21,514 nt of DNA from an uncultured Candidatus Melainabacteria bacterium. Its GTDB lineage: Bacteria > Cyanobacteriota > Vampirovibrionia > Gastranaerophilales > Gastranaerophilaceae. The stretch covers positions 1 to 21,514 of the forward strand of contig CAKUUC010000019.1 in assembly GCA_934692625.1 (NCBI GenBank), in the 5' to 3' direction. The position numbers were made by a program, and so were the translations under genes. Each line of letters starts with the position of its first letter. Position 1 is the stretch's first letter. The notes beneath the pieces were generated by a model. That model ran no database searches. It saw only the letters and a program-made list of their open reading frames with translations, and was not told the DNA's origin. Below are positions 7,372-15,170 of the stretch, one piece after another.

Positions 7372-8850
7372 TTATTTTATATTCAAAACTTTCTTCAATT
7401 CTATTTCGACATTATCAAAAACACTTTGCCAATTTCGATCTTCATTTTGCCTAAAAATCTTAACACTGTCATACCAATCACATTTGGATAAGTCAACATG
7501 CCAGCGCCAATTGTAAATATATGGAAGTAAAACCCAACAAGCCTTTTTCATTGCACCGGCAAGATGAACCAACGAGGTATCATTTGAAATTATCAAATCC
7601 ATATTTTCAATAGCGCCCGCTGTATCAGAAAAATTTTCAAATGTTTCACCAAGATTTATCACATTATATTCATTTTTAATCTTATCAAATTCTTCCGAAC
7701 CTTCAAATGTTTGAAACGAATAAAATTGAGTATTTGGCAATTCAAAAAGCCTGAAAAAATCTTTCACTTTCAAAACTCGTTCAATGTCATAATGCGTATT
7801 ACCTTGCCATTTTATACCAATTTTGAACTTATTATTTTGACAAAATTTTTCTTTATACTTCTGTATTTTTTCAGGACTTGCTTTTAAATATCCGCTGTCA
7901 TGTCCGACAAAAACATTGTCCTGTGTACAAGTCAACACATGCGGAATACTCAAAAACGGAATATGGTAATCAAAATATAATTCTTTTTTATAATCAAAAT
8001 TTTCAATAATTTCAGCACCGTAAGAATTTTCTCTAAATAATGGCGCCAACTCTTTTTGCGGTTTTATAATAAGTTTTTTACACATTGATGTCAAAATAGG
8101 CACATAGCGATAGAACATCAACAAATCCCCAAAACCTGCTTCATAATATGTAAAAAGCACTTTTCCTTTTAAATCTTCACCCTTCCACTCTGGTTTCGAT
8201 TTCATCATTTCAGGATACAATTTTTCTTGAGAAAGAATTGCACTTTTCTTACATAAACGTGCTTCAAAATCTGCCAAGCCATTTTTATAATCCTTCACTT
8301 GCATATATGCAAGCCCAAGAAAATATGTAGTTTCCCAATCATCAGGTTTAATTTCTAATGCTTTTTTATAACATTCAATTGCTCGATAAGGTTCGTTGTC
8401 ATTGAATGCCAAATACGCAAGATTATAATATGATTCATAGCCTTTCGGATTAACTTTTAACGCTTCAATATAAGTTGCTTTAGCCTCGTCCCATCTTCTT
8501 AGATTTTTGTACCCCATTGCCAAATTGAACAAATTTTCATAAGTATGATTAACTTTAACAATATCTTGATACAAATCAACAGACTTTGAAAAATCACCCT
8601 TTTCCAAATATAATTTTGCCAAATTTTCAAGGTAATACAATCTTGGTTGAATTGAAATCGCTTTTTTTATACAAATTTCGGCTTCTAAAAAATCATTATT
8701 TTGAAAATTCAAAACACCCAACAAATCCCATACTTCTGCATTTTCAGGTTCATTTTTTAAAATTTCCATATACAAATTCTGAGCAACCTCAAAATTTCCG
8801 GATTTATGATTTTCAAACGCTTTGTTAAAAATTTCTGAATGTTCTGTCAT
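7372..8850 (-). CDS. TPR protein with C-terminal GT9-like glycosyltransferase domain
   Basis: Of 492 residues, about 5-200 form five or six tetratricopeptide repeats (for example WDLLGVLNFQNNDFLEAEIC, YYNLAYLAFNDNEPYRAIEC). The remainder resembles heptosyltransferase/GT9 or OGT-like folds: YYEAGFGDLLMFYRYV (about 235-250), GIKWQGN (345-351) and NDTSLVHLAGAM (423-434), followed by LPYIYNWRW. The last block is the nucleotide-sugar site of this type of fusion. No signal peptide is seen. It probably transfers a sugar to a protein or cell-surface glycan; donor and acceptor are unknown. AAGG lies shortly before the ATG, and the gap to the permease upstream is 9 bases, so it lies inside the operon. 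Confidence 0.85.
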   Translation of the reverse strand: MTEHSEIFNKAFENHKSGNFEVAQNLYMEILKNEPENAEVWDLLGVLNFQNNDFLEAEICIKKAISIQPRLYYLENLAKLYLEKGDFSKSVDLYQDIVKVNHTYENLFNLAMGYKNLRRWDEAKATYIEALKVNPKGYESYYNLAYLAFNDNEPYRAIECYKKALEIKPDDWETTYFLGLAYMQVKDYKNGLADFEARLCKKSAILSQEKLYPEMMKSKPEWKGEDLKGKVLFTYYEAGFGDLLMFYRYVPILTSMCKKLIIKPQKELAPLFRENSYGAEIIENFDYKKELYFDYHIPFLSIPHVLTCTQDNVFVGHDSGYLKASPEKIQKYKEKFCQNNKFKIGIKWQGNTHYDIERVLKVKDFFRLFELPNTQFYSFQTFEGSEEFDKIKNEYNVINLGETFENFSDTAGAIENMDLIISNDTSLVHLAGAMKKACWVLLPYIYNWRWHVDLSKCDWYDSVKIFRQNEDRNWQSVFDNVEIELKKVLNIK

Positions 8851-8859
8851 AATCTACCT

Positions 8860-9855
8860 TTATAATGTTATTCCTAAAAATTTAAACATAAAGTTTATAT
8901 GTAAAATATCGTGTTGAATAATCAAACCTACAATTGAACTTGCAACAATCAAAATCCCAACGATAATTGCCGTATCTTTTTTGTCATTATTTCTTGTCAA
9001 TAAAATCAACAAACCTAAACCTGCAGATGATGACAAACCGGCAATCAATGAACCAAAACTAATCGTATGTTTCAAGTATAAAAGTGTTAGCATTACAGAG
9101 ATTGCACAATTTGGAATTAGTCCGATAAATGAAGCAATTATAGGTTGAAGAGACGAATCTATCAAACAATATTTTGCCAACGCTTCTTCTGTTCCGGCAA
9201 TTGATAACACATAGCCAAGCCCTATTGAAACAATTAAAATAAATATAAAAATATTAAAAGTATGTTTCAACGGGTGGAACCATAAGTCTTTAGACGGAGA
9301 AGTTTCGGAAAGTTTATGATGACAGCAACCATCTTCTTCAACCGCTTCTTCAACTTTTTGCAACGGTTTCGGGTCATTAGCTTTGTATGTAAAAATAATA
9401 TCAACAAGATACCCAACCACAATTGCAACAAAAATTTTAATCAAAAGAATAGGCAAAACAATATACGCTTTTGACGGTTCAGAAATCAATATCGGAATAG
9501 CTTCATCTGATGTTGCCAAATAAACTGACAATAACGTTCCTCGACTCAAAATCCTTCTTGAATACAACGTACTAGCAATAACAGAAAAACCGCATTGTGG
9601 AATTGAAGCAAACAAACTTCCAAACAACGGACCTATTTTTTTCATAAAAAACACAAACAAATGACGTTTTTTAGTAAAATAAATCTCAATCCATTCAATA
9701 AACACAAACATTATGAATAAAAATGGAACAAGATTTAAACTGTCTATCAAAGCATCTTTCAAAAAATCCGGAAGAAATCCTATCGGCTCAATTATATGTT
9801 CCGGCAAATTAAACAAATAACTTATACTTGAAAATATTGATGACATTATACTCAT
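8860..9855 (-). CDS. Putative heavy-metal/metalloid exporter, paralogue 1 (ArsP_2-like)
   Basis: This 331-residue membrane protein has about eight to ten hydrophobic segments in two halves. Each half carries a Pro-Cys motif: IPQCGFSVIAST near 85 and IPNCAISVMLT near 250. Between them, a soluble loop holds DGCCHHK (Cys177, Cys178, His179, His180), a likely metal-binding site. This layout matches the putative 10-TM heavy-metal exporter family (ArsP_2, formerly a DUF; some entries are called manganese transporter or arsenic efflux protein). The metal is not determined by sequence. It is about 40 percent similar by eye to the next gene upstream, with the same motifs in the same order, so the pair is a tandem duplication. 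The gap to it is 19 bases, with AAAGGAG as ribosome site. The two could form a heterodimer. Confidence 0.75.
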   Translation of the reverse strand: MSIMSSIFSSISYLFNLPEHIIEPIGFLPDFLKDALIDSLNLVPFLFIMFVFIEWIEIYFTKKRHLFVFFMKKIGPLFGSLFASIPQCGFSVIASTLYSRRILSRGTLLSVYLATSDEAIPILISEPSKAYIVLPILLIKIFVAIVVGYLVDIIFTYKANDPKPLQKVEEAVEEDGCCHHKLSETSPSKDLWFHPLKHTFNIFIFILIVSIGLGYVLSIAGTEEALAKYCLIDSSLQPIIASFIGLIPNCAISVMLTLLYLKHTISFGSLIAGLSSSAGLGLLILLTRNNDKKDTAIIVGILIVASSIVGLIIQHDILHINFMFKFLGITL

Positions 9856-9874
9856 ATTATAATCGCTCCTTTAT

Positions 9875-10849
9875 TTAGGAAAATATTTTAACCATCGGAA
9901 TAGGTATATTACACGCTAAACAACCAACTGCTATTCCTATTATAAGTAATAAAATTGTGATAAAAAATGTATCGACGTTATGTTTTTTATTTAAAGTTGC
10001 AACAGTCAAAAGGCCAAAACCGGTTGTTGTAACAAGTCCTGTCAATAATGCCGGAAAACATATCAGACCTTTGATATACGCTACTGCTAAAAAAACAGAA
10101 GCCGCACAATTTGGAATTAACCCAAACACTGCACAACCGGCAACTTGCAACATTGGAAAATCTATTTTCAACAATCCGGCAACCGCTTCAGCACTTCCGT
10201 AAGTATTAACTGCTGAATAAAATAAGGCTAATGCTATTATTGTGAAAAATAGCATATTAACAGTGTGAGTCATCGGGTGATTTAACCAATCCGGCAAATC
10301 TCTCAATGTTGTTATTTTGTGATGACAACAACCGTTTTCATTAAGGTCTACATTCACAGCATTTGGTTCTTCTGTTCTATTTTTCATAAAAATCAACAAT
10401 GAATCTACAAACAGCCACGCCAATATACCTACAACAATTTTTATTATAATTATAGGAATTATAACATCTGTTTTTGAAGGATTTAAAAACAAAATCGGAT
10501 AAGCATCATCAGAACAAGAAATAAAAAATGCCATCAAAGTTCCACGAGTAATGAGTTTTCTTGTATAATAAGTTCCTGCAATTACCTGAAATCCACATTC
10601 CGGAATTACAGAAATAAACACTCCAAAAATTGGTCCCAACTTCTTTACCAAAGTTATTAGGAATTTTATATGTTTCATAAAAAAGCGTTCTAAAAGTTCC
10701 ACAAAAAAATACAAAACCACAAGAATCGGAACAAAATATAATCCCTCAATAATAGCCTGTTTGAGATAATCCGGAAATATTGGAACTTGTTCAACCAAAA
10801 ACTTCGGTACAGCTAATACCTCTTGTAAATTTTTGATTATGTCTTCCAT
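9875..10849 (-). CDS. Putative heavy-metal/metalloid exporter, paralogue 2 (ArsP_2-like)
   Basis: This 324-residue protein is the first gene of the operon and a paralogue of the next one. The motifs are the same: IPECGFQVIAGT in the first half, IPNCAASVFLAVAY in the second, and NGCCHHK (Cys174, Cys175, His176, His177) in the central loop. SDDAYPIL matches SDEAIPIL in the sister protein and may line the transport path, because the acidic residues sit in an otherwise hydrophobic stretch. It is an inner-membrane protein with no cleavable signal peptide. The ribosome site is weak (GGCGAG, 7 bases before the ATG). The promoter overlaps a perfect inverted repeat, so expression is probably controlled, perhaps by the exported metal. 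Confidence 0.75.
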   Translation of the reverse strand: MEDIIKNLQEVLAVPKFLVEQVPIFPDYLKQAIIEGLYFVPILVVLYFFVELLERFFMKHIKFLITLVKKLGPIFGVFISVIPECGFQVIAGTYYTRKLITRGTLMAFFISCSDDAYPILFLNPSKTDVIIPIIIIKIVVGILAWLFVDSLLIFMKNRTEEPNAVNVDLNENGCCHHKITTLRDLPDWLNHPMTHTVNMLFFTIIALALFYSAVNTYGSAEAVAGLLKIDFPMLQVAGCAVFGLIPNCAASVFLAVAYIKGLICFPALLTGLVTTTGFGLLTVATLNKKHNVDTFFITILLLIIGIAVGCLACNIPIPMVKIFS

Positions 10850-10863
10850 AAAAAATCTCGCCT

Positions 10864-10891
10864 ATACTATTCCAAACTAATCTTATCACAA
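10864..10891 (-). promoter_or_regulatory. Promoter of the permease operon
   Basis: On the minus strand, -35 TTGTGA (10886-10891), a 16-base spacer and -10 TAGTAT (10864-10869). The -35 lies in the centre of the inverted repeat at 10876-10898, so a bound regulator would block polymerase. Confidence 0.5.
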
Positions 10892-10898
10892 GATTAGT
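10876..10898. promoter_or_regulatory. Operator-like perfect inverted repeat
   Basis: ACTAATCTT, five bases, AAGATTAGT: a perfect 9+9 dyad in the 100-base divergent gap between the permease operon and alr. It covers the -35 of the permease promoter. No T run follows on either strand, so it is not a terminator. The size suits a dimeric helix-turn-helix regulator. I cannot match it to a known operator; an ArsR, MntR or DtxR type regulator is only a guess from the permease genes. Confidence 0.6.
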
Positions 10899-10939
10899 AA
10901 AATTTCCGACTTTTTACAAAAGGAAATAAGATTTACAAA

Positions 10940-10967
10940 TTGATTATAAAAAATTTTGTCATATACT
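10940..10967 (+). promoter_or_regulatory. Promoter of alr-lpd
   Basis: -35 TTGATT (10940-10945), a 16-base spacer, -10 TATACT (10962-10967). The predicted start, near 10974, is three bases before the ATG at 10977, so the mRNA would have almost no leader. Confidence 0.55.
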
Positions 10968-10976
10968 AAAATTGCT

Positions 10977-12098
10977 ATGAAAAATACACGACAAACAAAT
11001 ATAAATATACACAGAGATGCATGGGTTGAAATAAACATTTCAAACCTTGAACATAATATAAAAGAAATAAAATCAAAAATCCCACAAGGAACAAAACTTC
11101 TGGGAGTAGTCAAAGCAGATGCCTACGGACATGGTGCAGTTATGCTTGCGCCAACGATTTTGGCAAGCGGAATTGATATGCTCGGAGTTGCCTCTATTGA
11201 TGAAGGTGTAGACTTACGAGAAGCAAATATTAATTGCGAAATCCTAGTACTTGGAGCAGTTCCAGTTTGGGCGGTTGAAAGCGCTGTCAAAAACGATATC
11301 AGTATCGCAATATTTTCTCAAGGGCATATTGATGCTTGCGAACAAGCCTACAAGCGTACCGGCAAAAAGCCAAAAGTTCACATAAAACTTGACACCGGAA
11401 TGAACAGAATTGGGATAAGAACAGAAGAAGCCGTAGAATTTATAAAAAGAGTACAAAATTGTGATTTCATTGATTTGCAAGGAATTTTCACACACCTTGC
11501 AGCAGCAGAAGAACTTGATAAAGCGCAAGAACAAATTCGCAAATGGAATTCAGTAATCGACAATGTTAATACTGACGGATTGCTATTACACATCTTAAAC
11601 ACTGCCGGAAGTATTTGTTATAATGTTCCAAACTCAAATATGAGAAGAATAGGAATTTCTTTATACGGTCTTTATCCGGATTTTCCTGATATAGATTTTC
11701 AAAAACCAAACCTAAAACCATTGATTTCACTAAAAGGCAGAATTGTAAATATCCACACTGCCAGCAATGGAGAAGGTGTAAGTTATTGTCATACTTTCAC
11801 TGCAAAAGGTGATAGAACTATTGCAACAGTTCCAATCGGTTATGCTGACGGAGTTCCAAGACTACTTTCAAATAAAATTAAAGGTGTTTTGAACGGTGTT
11901 GAAGTTCCTCAAGTCGGTAATATTACAATGGATCAAATGATGTTTGACGTAACAGATACAAAAGCAAATGTCGGCGACATTATCACACTTTTAGACGAAA
12001 ACCATTCAATTGATGAATGGGCAAAAATTTTGCACACCATCAACTACGAATTGACTTGCCGTTTGAAAGTAAGATTACCGAGAGTTTACACAAGATAA
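10977..12098 (+). CDS. alr: Alanine racemase
   Basis: This PLP enzyme interconverts L- and D-alanine in the cytoplasm and supplies D-Ala for peptidoglycan. It has 373 residues from the ATG at 10977. Lys46 in GVVKADAYGHGA is the PLP-binding lysine. HIKLDTGMNRIG and GIFTHLAAAE are typical barrel motifs. VSYCHTF holds the second catalytic base (Tyr), and PIGYADGVPR and GNITMDQMMFDV complete the C-terminal domain. The frame also opens with a TTG at 10956, but that lies between the -35 and -10 boxes, so I prefer the ATG. There is no Shine-Dalgarno sequence before it. The next gene starts 9 bases after the stop and is translated from AAGGAG. Confidence 0.95.
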   Translation: MKNTRQTNINIHRDAWVEINISNLEHNIKEIKSKIPQGTKLLGVVKADAYGHGAVMLAPTILASGIDMLGVASIDEGVDLREANINCEILVLGAVPVWAVESAVKNDISIAIFSQGHIDACEQAYKRTGKKPKVHIKLDTGMNRIGIRTEEAVEFIKRVQNCDFIDLQGIFTHLAAAEELDKAQEQIRKWNSVIDNVNTDGLLLHILNTAGSICYNVPNSNMRRIGISLYGLYPDFPDIDFQKPNLKPLISLKGRIVNIHTASNGEGVSYCHTFTAKGDRTIATVPIGYADGVPRLLSNKIKGVLNGVEVPQVGNITMDQMMFDVTDTKANVGDIITLLDENHSIDEWAKILHTINYELTCRLKVRLPRVYTR

Positions 12099-12107
12099 AG
12101 GAGTTAT

Positions 12108-13346
12108 ATGGAAAACTTTGAAATTGGGATAATTGGCGCAGGTCCTGCGGGTTACACAGCCGCATTGCATGCAGCCTCTAACGGGCGTAGTGTAGTTTTA
12201 TTTGAAAAAGATGAAATTGGCGGAGTATGCCTAAATCGTGGTTGTATTCCGACTAAAACAATTCTACATTCATCTGAAATTTTTGCCCAAATTTCAAAAA
12301 GTGAAAATCTCGGAATTGTAGCAAATGATGTCCAACTTGATTTTTCCAAGGTTATTGAACATAAAAACCAAGTTATCGAAAAACTGCGTAAGGGCATTGA
12401 ACTTGCGCTAAAAAATGCAAAAGTTACAGTTGTCAATGCAGAAGCAAAAATTTTGTCAGACAAAGAAATCTTAGCAAATGATACAACATATATTTGTGAC
12501 AAAATAATTTGCGCAACAGGTTCATCTCCAAAAGTGCTAAAAGGTTTAGAATTTGATGGAGAATTCCTAATTTCATCAGATGACATATTGAATCTCAAAG
12601 AATTACCAAAAAGTATCCTCATTGTAGGTTCAGGCGCTATAGGCCTTGAATGGGCAGGAATAATGTCAAATTTTGGAGTTGAAACATCAATTTTAGAAGC
12701 AGCGCCACATCTTTTGCCTATTGCTGATATCGAAGTTTCAAAAAGAATTGAAAGAATTTTCAAAACAAGAAAAATAAACTTTTTTACAAACACAATCATA
12801 CAAAAAATTGGAAATAAACAAGTAATTTTATCTAATGAAAAAGTTTTGACACCTGACAAAATTCTCGTAGCAGTAGGCAGAGTTCCAAACATTGTTGAAA
12901 AAATTGACGGTGTAAAATATATCGGAGATGTTTCTGGACAAATTCAACTTGCTCATTTTGCGATAAAAGAAGCAATCGAAGAAGTGGAAAACATTCCATT
13001 CAGAAAAGATTTAACACCAAGTGTAATCTACGGAACACCTGAAATTGCGTGGGTTGGCAAAAGAGAACAAGATTTGGAAGGCGAAACTTATCAAAAATCA
13101 ATGTTTTTAATTTCAGCACTGGGAAAAGCCAACTGCGACAACGAAACTGACGGATTTATAAAACTTTTGGCACAAGATAACAAAATAATTGGTGCTCACA
13201 TTGTTTCAAAAGAAGCTTCTTCGCTAATTCAACAAATATTGATTGCCATTCAGAATGAAATTTCTGTTGATAAATTAAAAGAAATTTGCTTTGCCCACCC
13301 TACATACTCGGAAGGCATTTTTGAGAGTCTTTTTAGAATAAATTAA
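12108..13346 (+). CDS. lpdA: Compact dihydrolipoyl dehydrogenase
   Basis: This FAD disulfide oxidoreductase normally reoxidises lipoamide in 2-oxo-acid dehydrogenase or glycine cleavage complexes. Seen here: FAD-binding GAGPAG (10-15), the redox pair Cys41/Cys46 in GGVCLNRGCIPTK, NAD-binding GSGAIG (174-179), the second FAD motif YIGDV (271-275), and the C-terminal active-site pair His397...Glu402 in AHPTYSE. At 412 residues it is some 50 shorter than usual. The main loss is between VGRVPNI (257-263) and YIGDV, where only about eight residues replace roughly 35, and the C-terminal interface domain is also trimmed. All catalytic residues are kept in one open frame, so it looks compact rather than decayed. 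No E1 or E2 subunit gene is nearby. AAGGAG gives the ribosome site. A related reductase role is possible. Confidence 0.88.
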   Translation: MENFEIGIIGAGPAGYTAALHAASNGRSVVLFEKDEIGGVCLNRGCIPTKTILHSSEIFAQISKSENLGIVANDVQLDFSKVIEHKNQVIEKLRKGIELALKNAKVTVVNAEAKILSDKEILANDTTYICDKIICATGSSPKVLKGLEFDGEFLISSDDILNLKELPKSILIVGSGAIGLEWAGIMSNFGVETSILEAAPHLLPIADIEVSKRIERIFKTRKINFFTNTIIQKIGNKQVILSNEKVLTPDKILVAVGRVPNIVEKIDGVKYIGDVSGQIQLAHFAIKEAIEEVENIPFRKDLTPSVIYGTPEIAWVGKREQDLEGETYQKSMFLISALGKANCDNETDGFIKLLAQDNKIIGAHIVSKEASSLIQQILIAIQNEISVDKLKEICFAHPTYSEGIFESLFRIN

Positions 13347-13359
13347 AACAACAGGATAA

Positions 13360-13388
13360 TTGAACAAAACAAATTTGTAAAATAGAAT
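13360..13388 (+). promoter_or_regulatory. Promoter of the ABC ATPase gene (leaderless)
   Basis: -35 TTGAAC (13360-13365), exactly 17 bases, -10 TAGAAT (13383-13388). The seventh base after the -10 is the A of the ATG at 13395. No Shine-Dalgarno sequence lies between. Confidence 0.6.
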
Positions 13389-13394
13389 TAAATA

Positions 13395-14354
13395 ATGACA
13401 GAAAATATATTAGAAATTAAAAATCTAGAAGTTGAATACCGTTCAAAGAAGAATGTTTTTGGCGGAATAAAAGTTGTGCATGCGGTAAATAATGTTACAC
13501 TAAATGCAAACAAGGGTGAAATTCTTGCAATCGCAGGAGAATCCGGTTGTGGAAAATCAACACTTGCTAAAGCAATTATGAAACTTGTTGACATAAAAAG
13601 TGGTGAAGTTCTTGTAAACAACCAAAACATTTTAGAAAAATCAAACAGTAAAGATTTTTATAAAAGTATCCAAATGATTTTCCAAAATCCTTATGCCAGT
13701 TTAAACCCGAAAATGAAAATTGGGCAGATATTGAGAGAACCACTGGAAGTTAATACAAATTTAAACAAAGAAGAAATCAATAAAATAGTTTTGGAAAAAC
13801 TTCACAATGTCGGACTTGATGAAAGTTGCCTAAATCTTTATCCACACGAATTTTCAGGCGGACAAAGACAAAGAATTGCAATCGCAAGAGCGCTTGTTTT
13901 AAACCCACCAATCATTATTGCCGATGAACCTGTCAGTGCGCTAGATGTAAGTATTCAAGCACAAATTATAAATTTGTTAAAAGAATTAAAAAGAGATTAC
14001 AATCTTACAATTTTATTCATCTCACACGATTTGAGCGTAATTAAATATATTTCAGACAAAATTGCAATAATGTATCTGGGCGAAGTTATTGAATTTGGTA
14101 CAACAGATGAAATTTTCACAAATCCAAAACACCCTTATACCAAAGCCCTACTTGGAGCAGCCCCACAAATTATTGAAGATAATTCAAAAGAAAAAATCAG
14201 CCTGAAAGGTGAACTTCCATCACCGGAAAATTTGCCAAACGGTTGCAAATTTCACACAAGATGTCCTTTTGTTATGGAAAAATGCAAAAACGAAATTCCT
14301 CAAAATATTAATTTTTCAAATGTACACTTTTGTAAATGTTTTTTATATGAATAG
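13395..14354 (+). CDS. OppF/DppF-like peptide ABC transporter ATP-binding protein
   Basis: This 319-residue ATPase belongs to the oligopeptide/dipeptide ABC importer class. Walker A is GESGCGKST (48-56), the Q-loop is IFQNPYASLNP (Gln97), the signature is SGGQRQR (154-160), Walker B is IIIADEP (173-179) and the switch is His211 in FISHD. The C-terminal oligo_HPY extension is present (HPYTKALL, then GCKFHTRCPFVMEKC...HFCKC) with Cys284, Cys290, Cys297, Cys313 and Cys315; such cysteines are common in OppD/OppF and in some members are thought to hold a metal cluster. These proteins normally pair with a second ATPase, two permeases and a binding protein; none is in this window, so it is an orphan here. 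The start coincides with the predicted transcript start. Confidence 0.9.
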   Translation: MTENILEIKNLEVEYRSKKNVFGGIKVVHAVNNVTLNANKGEILAIAGESGCGKSTLAKAIMKLVDIKSGEVLVNNQNILEKSNSKDFYKSIQMIFQNPYASLNPKMKIGQILREPLEVNTNLNKEEINKIVLEKLHNVGLDESCLNLYPHEFSGGQRQRIAIARALVLNPPIIIADEPVSALDVSIQAQIINLLKELKRDYNLTILFISHDLSVIKYISDKIAIMYLGEVIEFGTTDEIFTNPKHPYTKALLGAAPQIIEDNSKEKISLKGELPSPENLPNGCKFHTRCPFVMEKCKNEIPQNINFSNVHFCKCFLYE

Positions 14355-14387
14355 CAAAAATAAATATTTACGTAATTTATAAAAGAT

Positions 14388-15149
14388 ATGATGAGAATAA
14401 ATATAAATAAAGCAAAAACATTTTTACCGCTAAAAAAATTTGACAAAGCAAGCCGTACCGCAGAAGGAAGGCTAAATCTTGCTCGTGAAATGAACGACAA
14501 GTTTTGTGATTCAGTAATCGCAAAGATGGACGACGGAAAAATCACCCTACCGGCATTTGTAAGATTACTCAAAAAAGCAACCGGTGCAAAAATTGACATC
14601 AAAGGGTCAAGATTACCGGCAGGACAAGGCTTGGTAGCACACAAACTAGATAATGCAAATACTATGTCAGGGTACTTATTTGGACTACCTTTCGCTTACG
14701 AGGAAAAGTTTATCAATATGTCAACGCTAAAACGTGCATTAAAATATTCACAAGAAATTTTTACTGAAATCACTAATCCTAAAATATTTGCTCGTTTAGC
14801 TTCAATGATAAACAAAGGAACTGACACTTCAAATGTGTTAAAATTCTTTACTCAAAAAGTAAACATTAAAGGAGAATTATCGAAAAAAGATTTGCAAAAA
14901 TTTCTAAAACCAATGTCTTTAGAAGAAAAAATTGATAATTTACAAGCTTTGCGACACTGTATTTTGCACTCACAAAATTGCGACAAATTTTCAAAACATT
15001 ATATGCAAAAAATGAACAATAATCCTAAATTTAACGGCAAATTTGGAGAAGATGCGATAAATGATAATCGTTTCTTGTATCAAGAAAAACTTGAAATGTT
15101 AAATCAAGAACTTGCAAAAACATTACAAAAGGCTAGAGCAAAAAAATAA
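14388..15149 (+). CDS. Unknown helical protein
   Basis: I recognise no family in this 253-residue protein. It is basic and mostly alpha-helical, with RLNLAREMNDKF near 28, a possible loop GSRLPAGQGLVAHKLDN near 73, and a long C-terminal helix rich in Lys, Leu and Glu. There is no signal peptide or clear membrane helix. Two ATGs lie together (14388 and 14391); a TATAAA box ends at 14383, so the second ATG could be at or close to the transcript start. No Shine-Dalgarno sequence is present. It lies 33 bases after the ABC ATPase gene and 21 before smpB, on the same strand. Codon use looks like that of its neighbours, so transfer is not indicated. It is probably a lineage-specific gene. Confidence 0.7.
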   Translation: MMRININKAKTFLPLKKFDKASRTAEGRLNLAREMNDKFCDSVIAKMDDGKITLPAFVRLLKKATGAKIDIKGSRLPAGQGLVAHKLDNANTMSGYLFGLPFAYEEKFINMSTLKRALKYSQEIFTEITNPKIFARLASMINKGTDTSNVLKFFTQKVNIKGELSKKDLQKFLKPMSLEEKIDNLQALRHCILHSQNCDKFSKHYMQKMNNNPKFNGKFGEDAINDNRFLYQEKLEMLNQELAKTLQKARAKK

Positions 15150-15155
15150 ACTCTG

Positions 15156-15164
15156 TGTTATAAT
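15156..15164 (+). promoter_or_regulatory. Extended -10 promoter of smpB (leaderless)
   Basis: TGTTATAAT: a perfect TATAAT (15159-15164) with the TG of an extended -10. The seventh base after it is the A of the smpB ATG at 15171. No good -35 is seen at 16-18 bases, which is usual for extended -10 promoters. No ribosome site lies between. Confidence 0.6.
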
Positions 15165-15170
15165 CATTTT

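Noticed and set aside
10876..10898. Inverted repeat as a terminator
   Set aside because: It lies between divergent genes and has no T run on either strand; operator is the better reading.
10956..10976. TTG start for alanine racemase
   Set aside because: It overlaps the spacer and -10 region of the likely promoter, and family members begin near the Met at 10977.
11244..11602. Overlapping minus-strand frames inside alr
   Set aside because: Both are shadows of alr, with Cys/Phe-rich unrealistic composition and no start signals.
12152..12892. 246-codon open frame on the minus strand
   Set aside because: It lies wholly inside the lipoamide dehydrogenase gene on the other strand, has no ribosome site, and its composition (Ser, Phe and Ile-rich) is the antisense image of the real gene.
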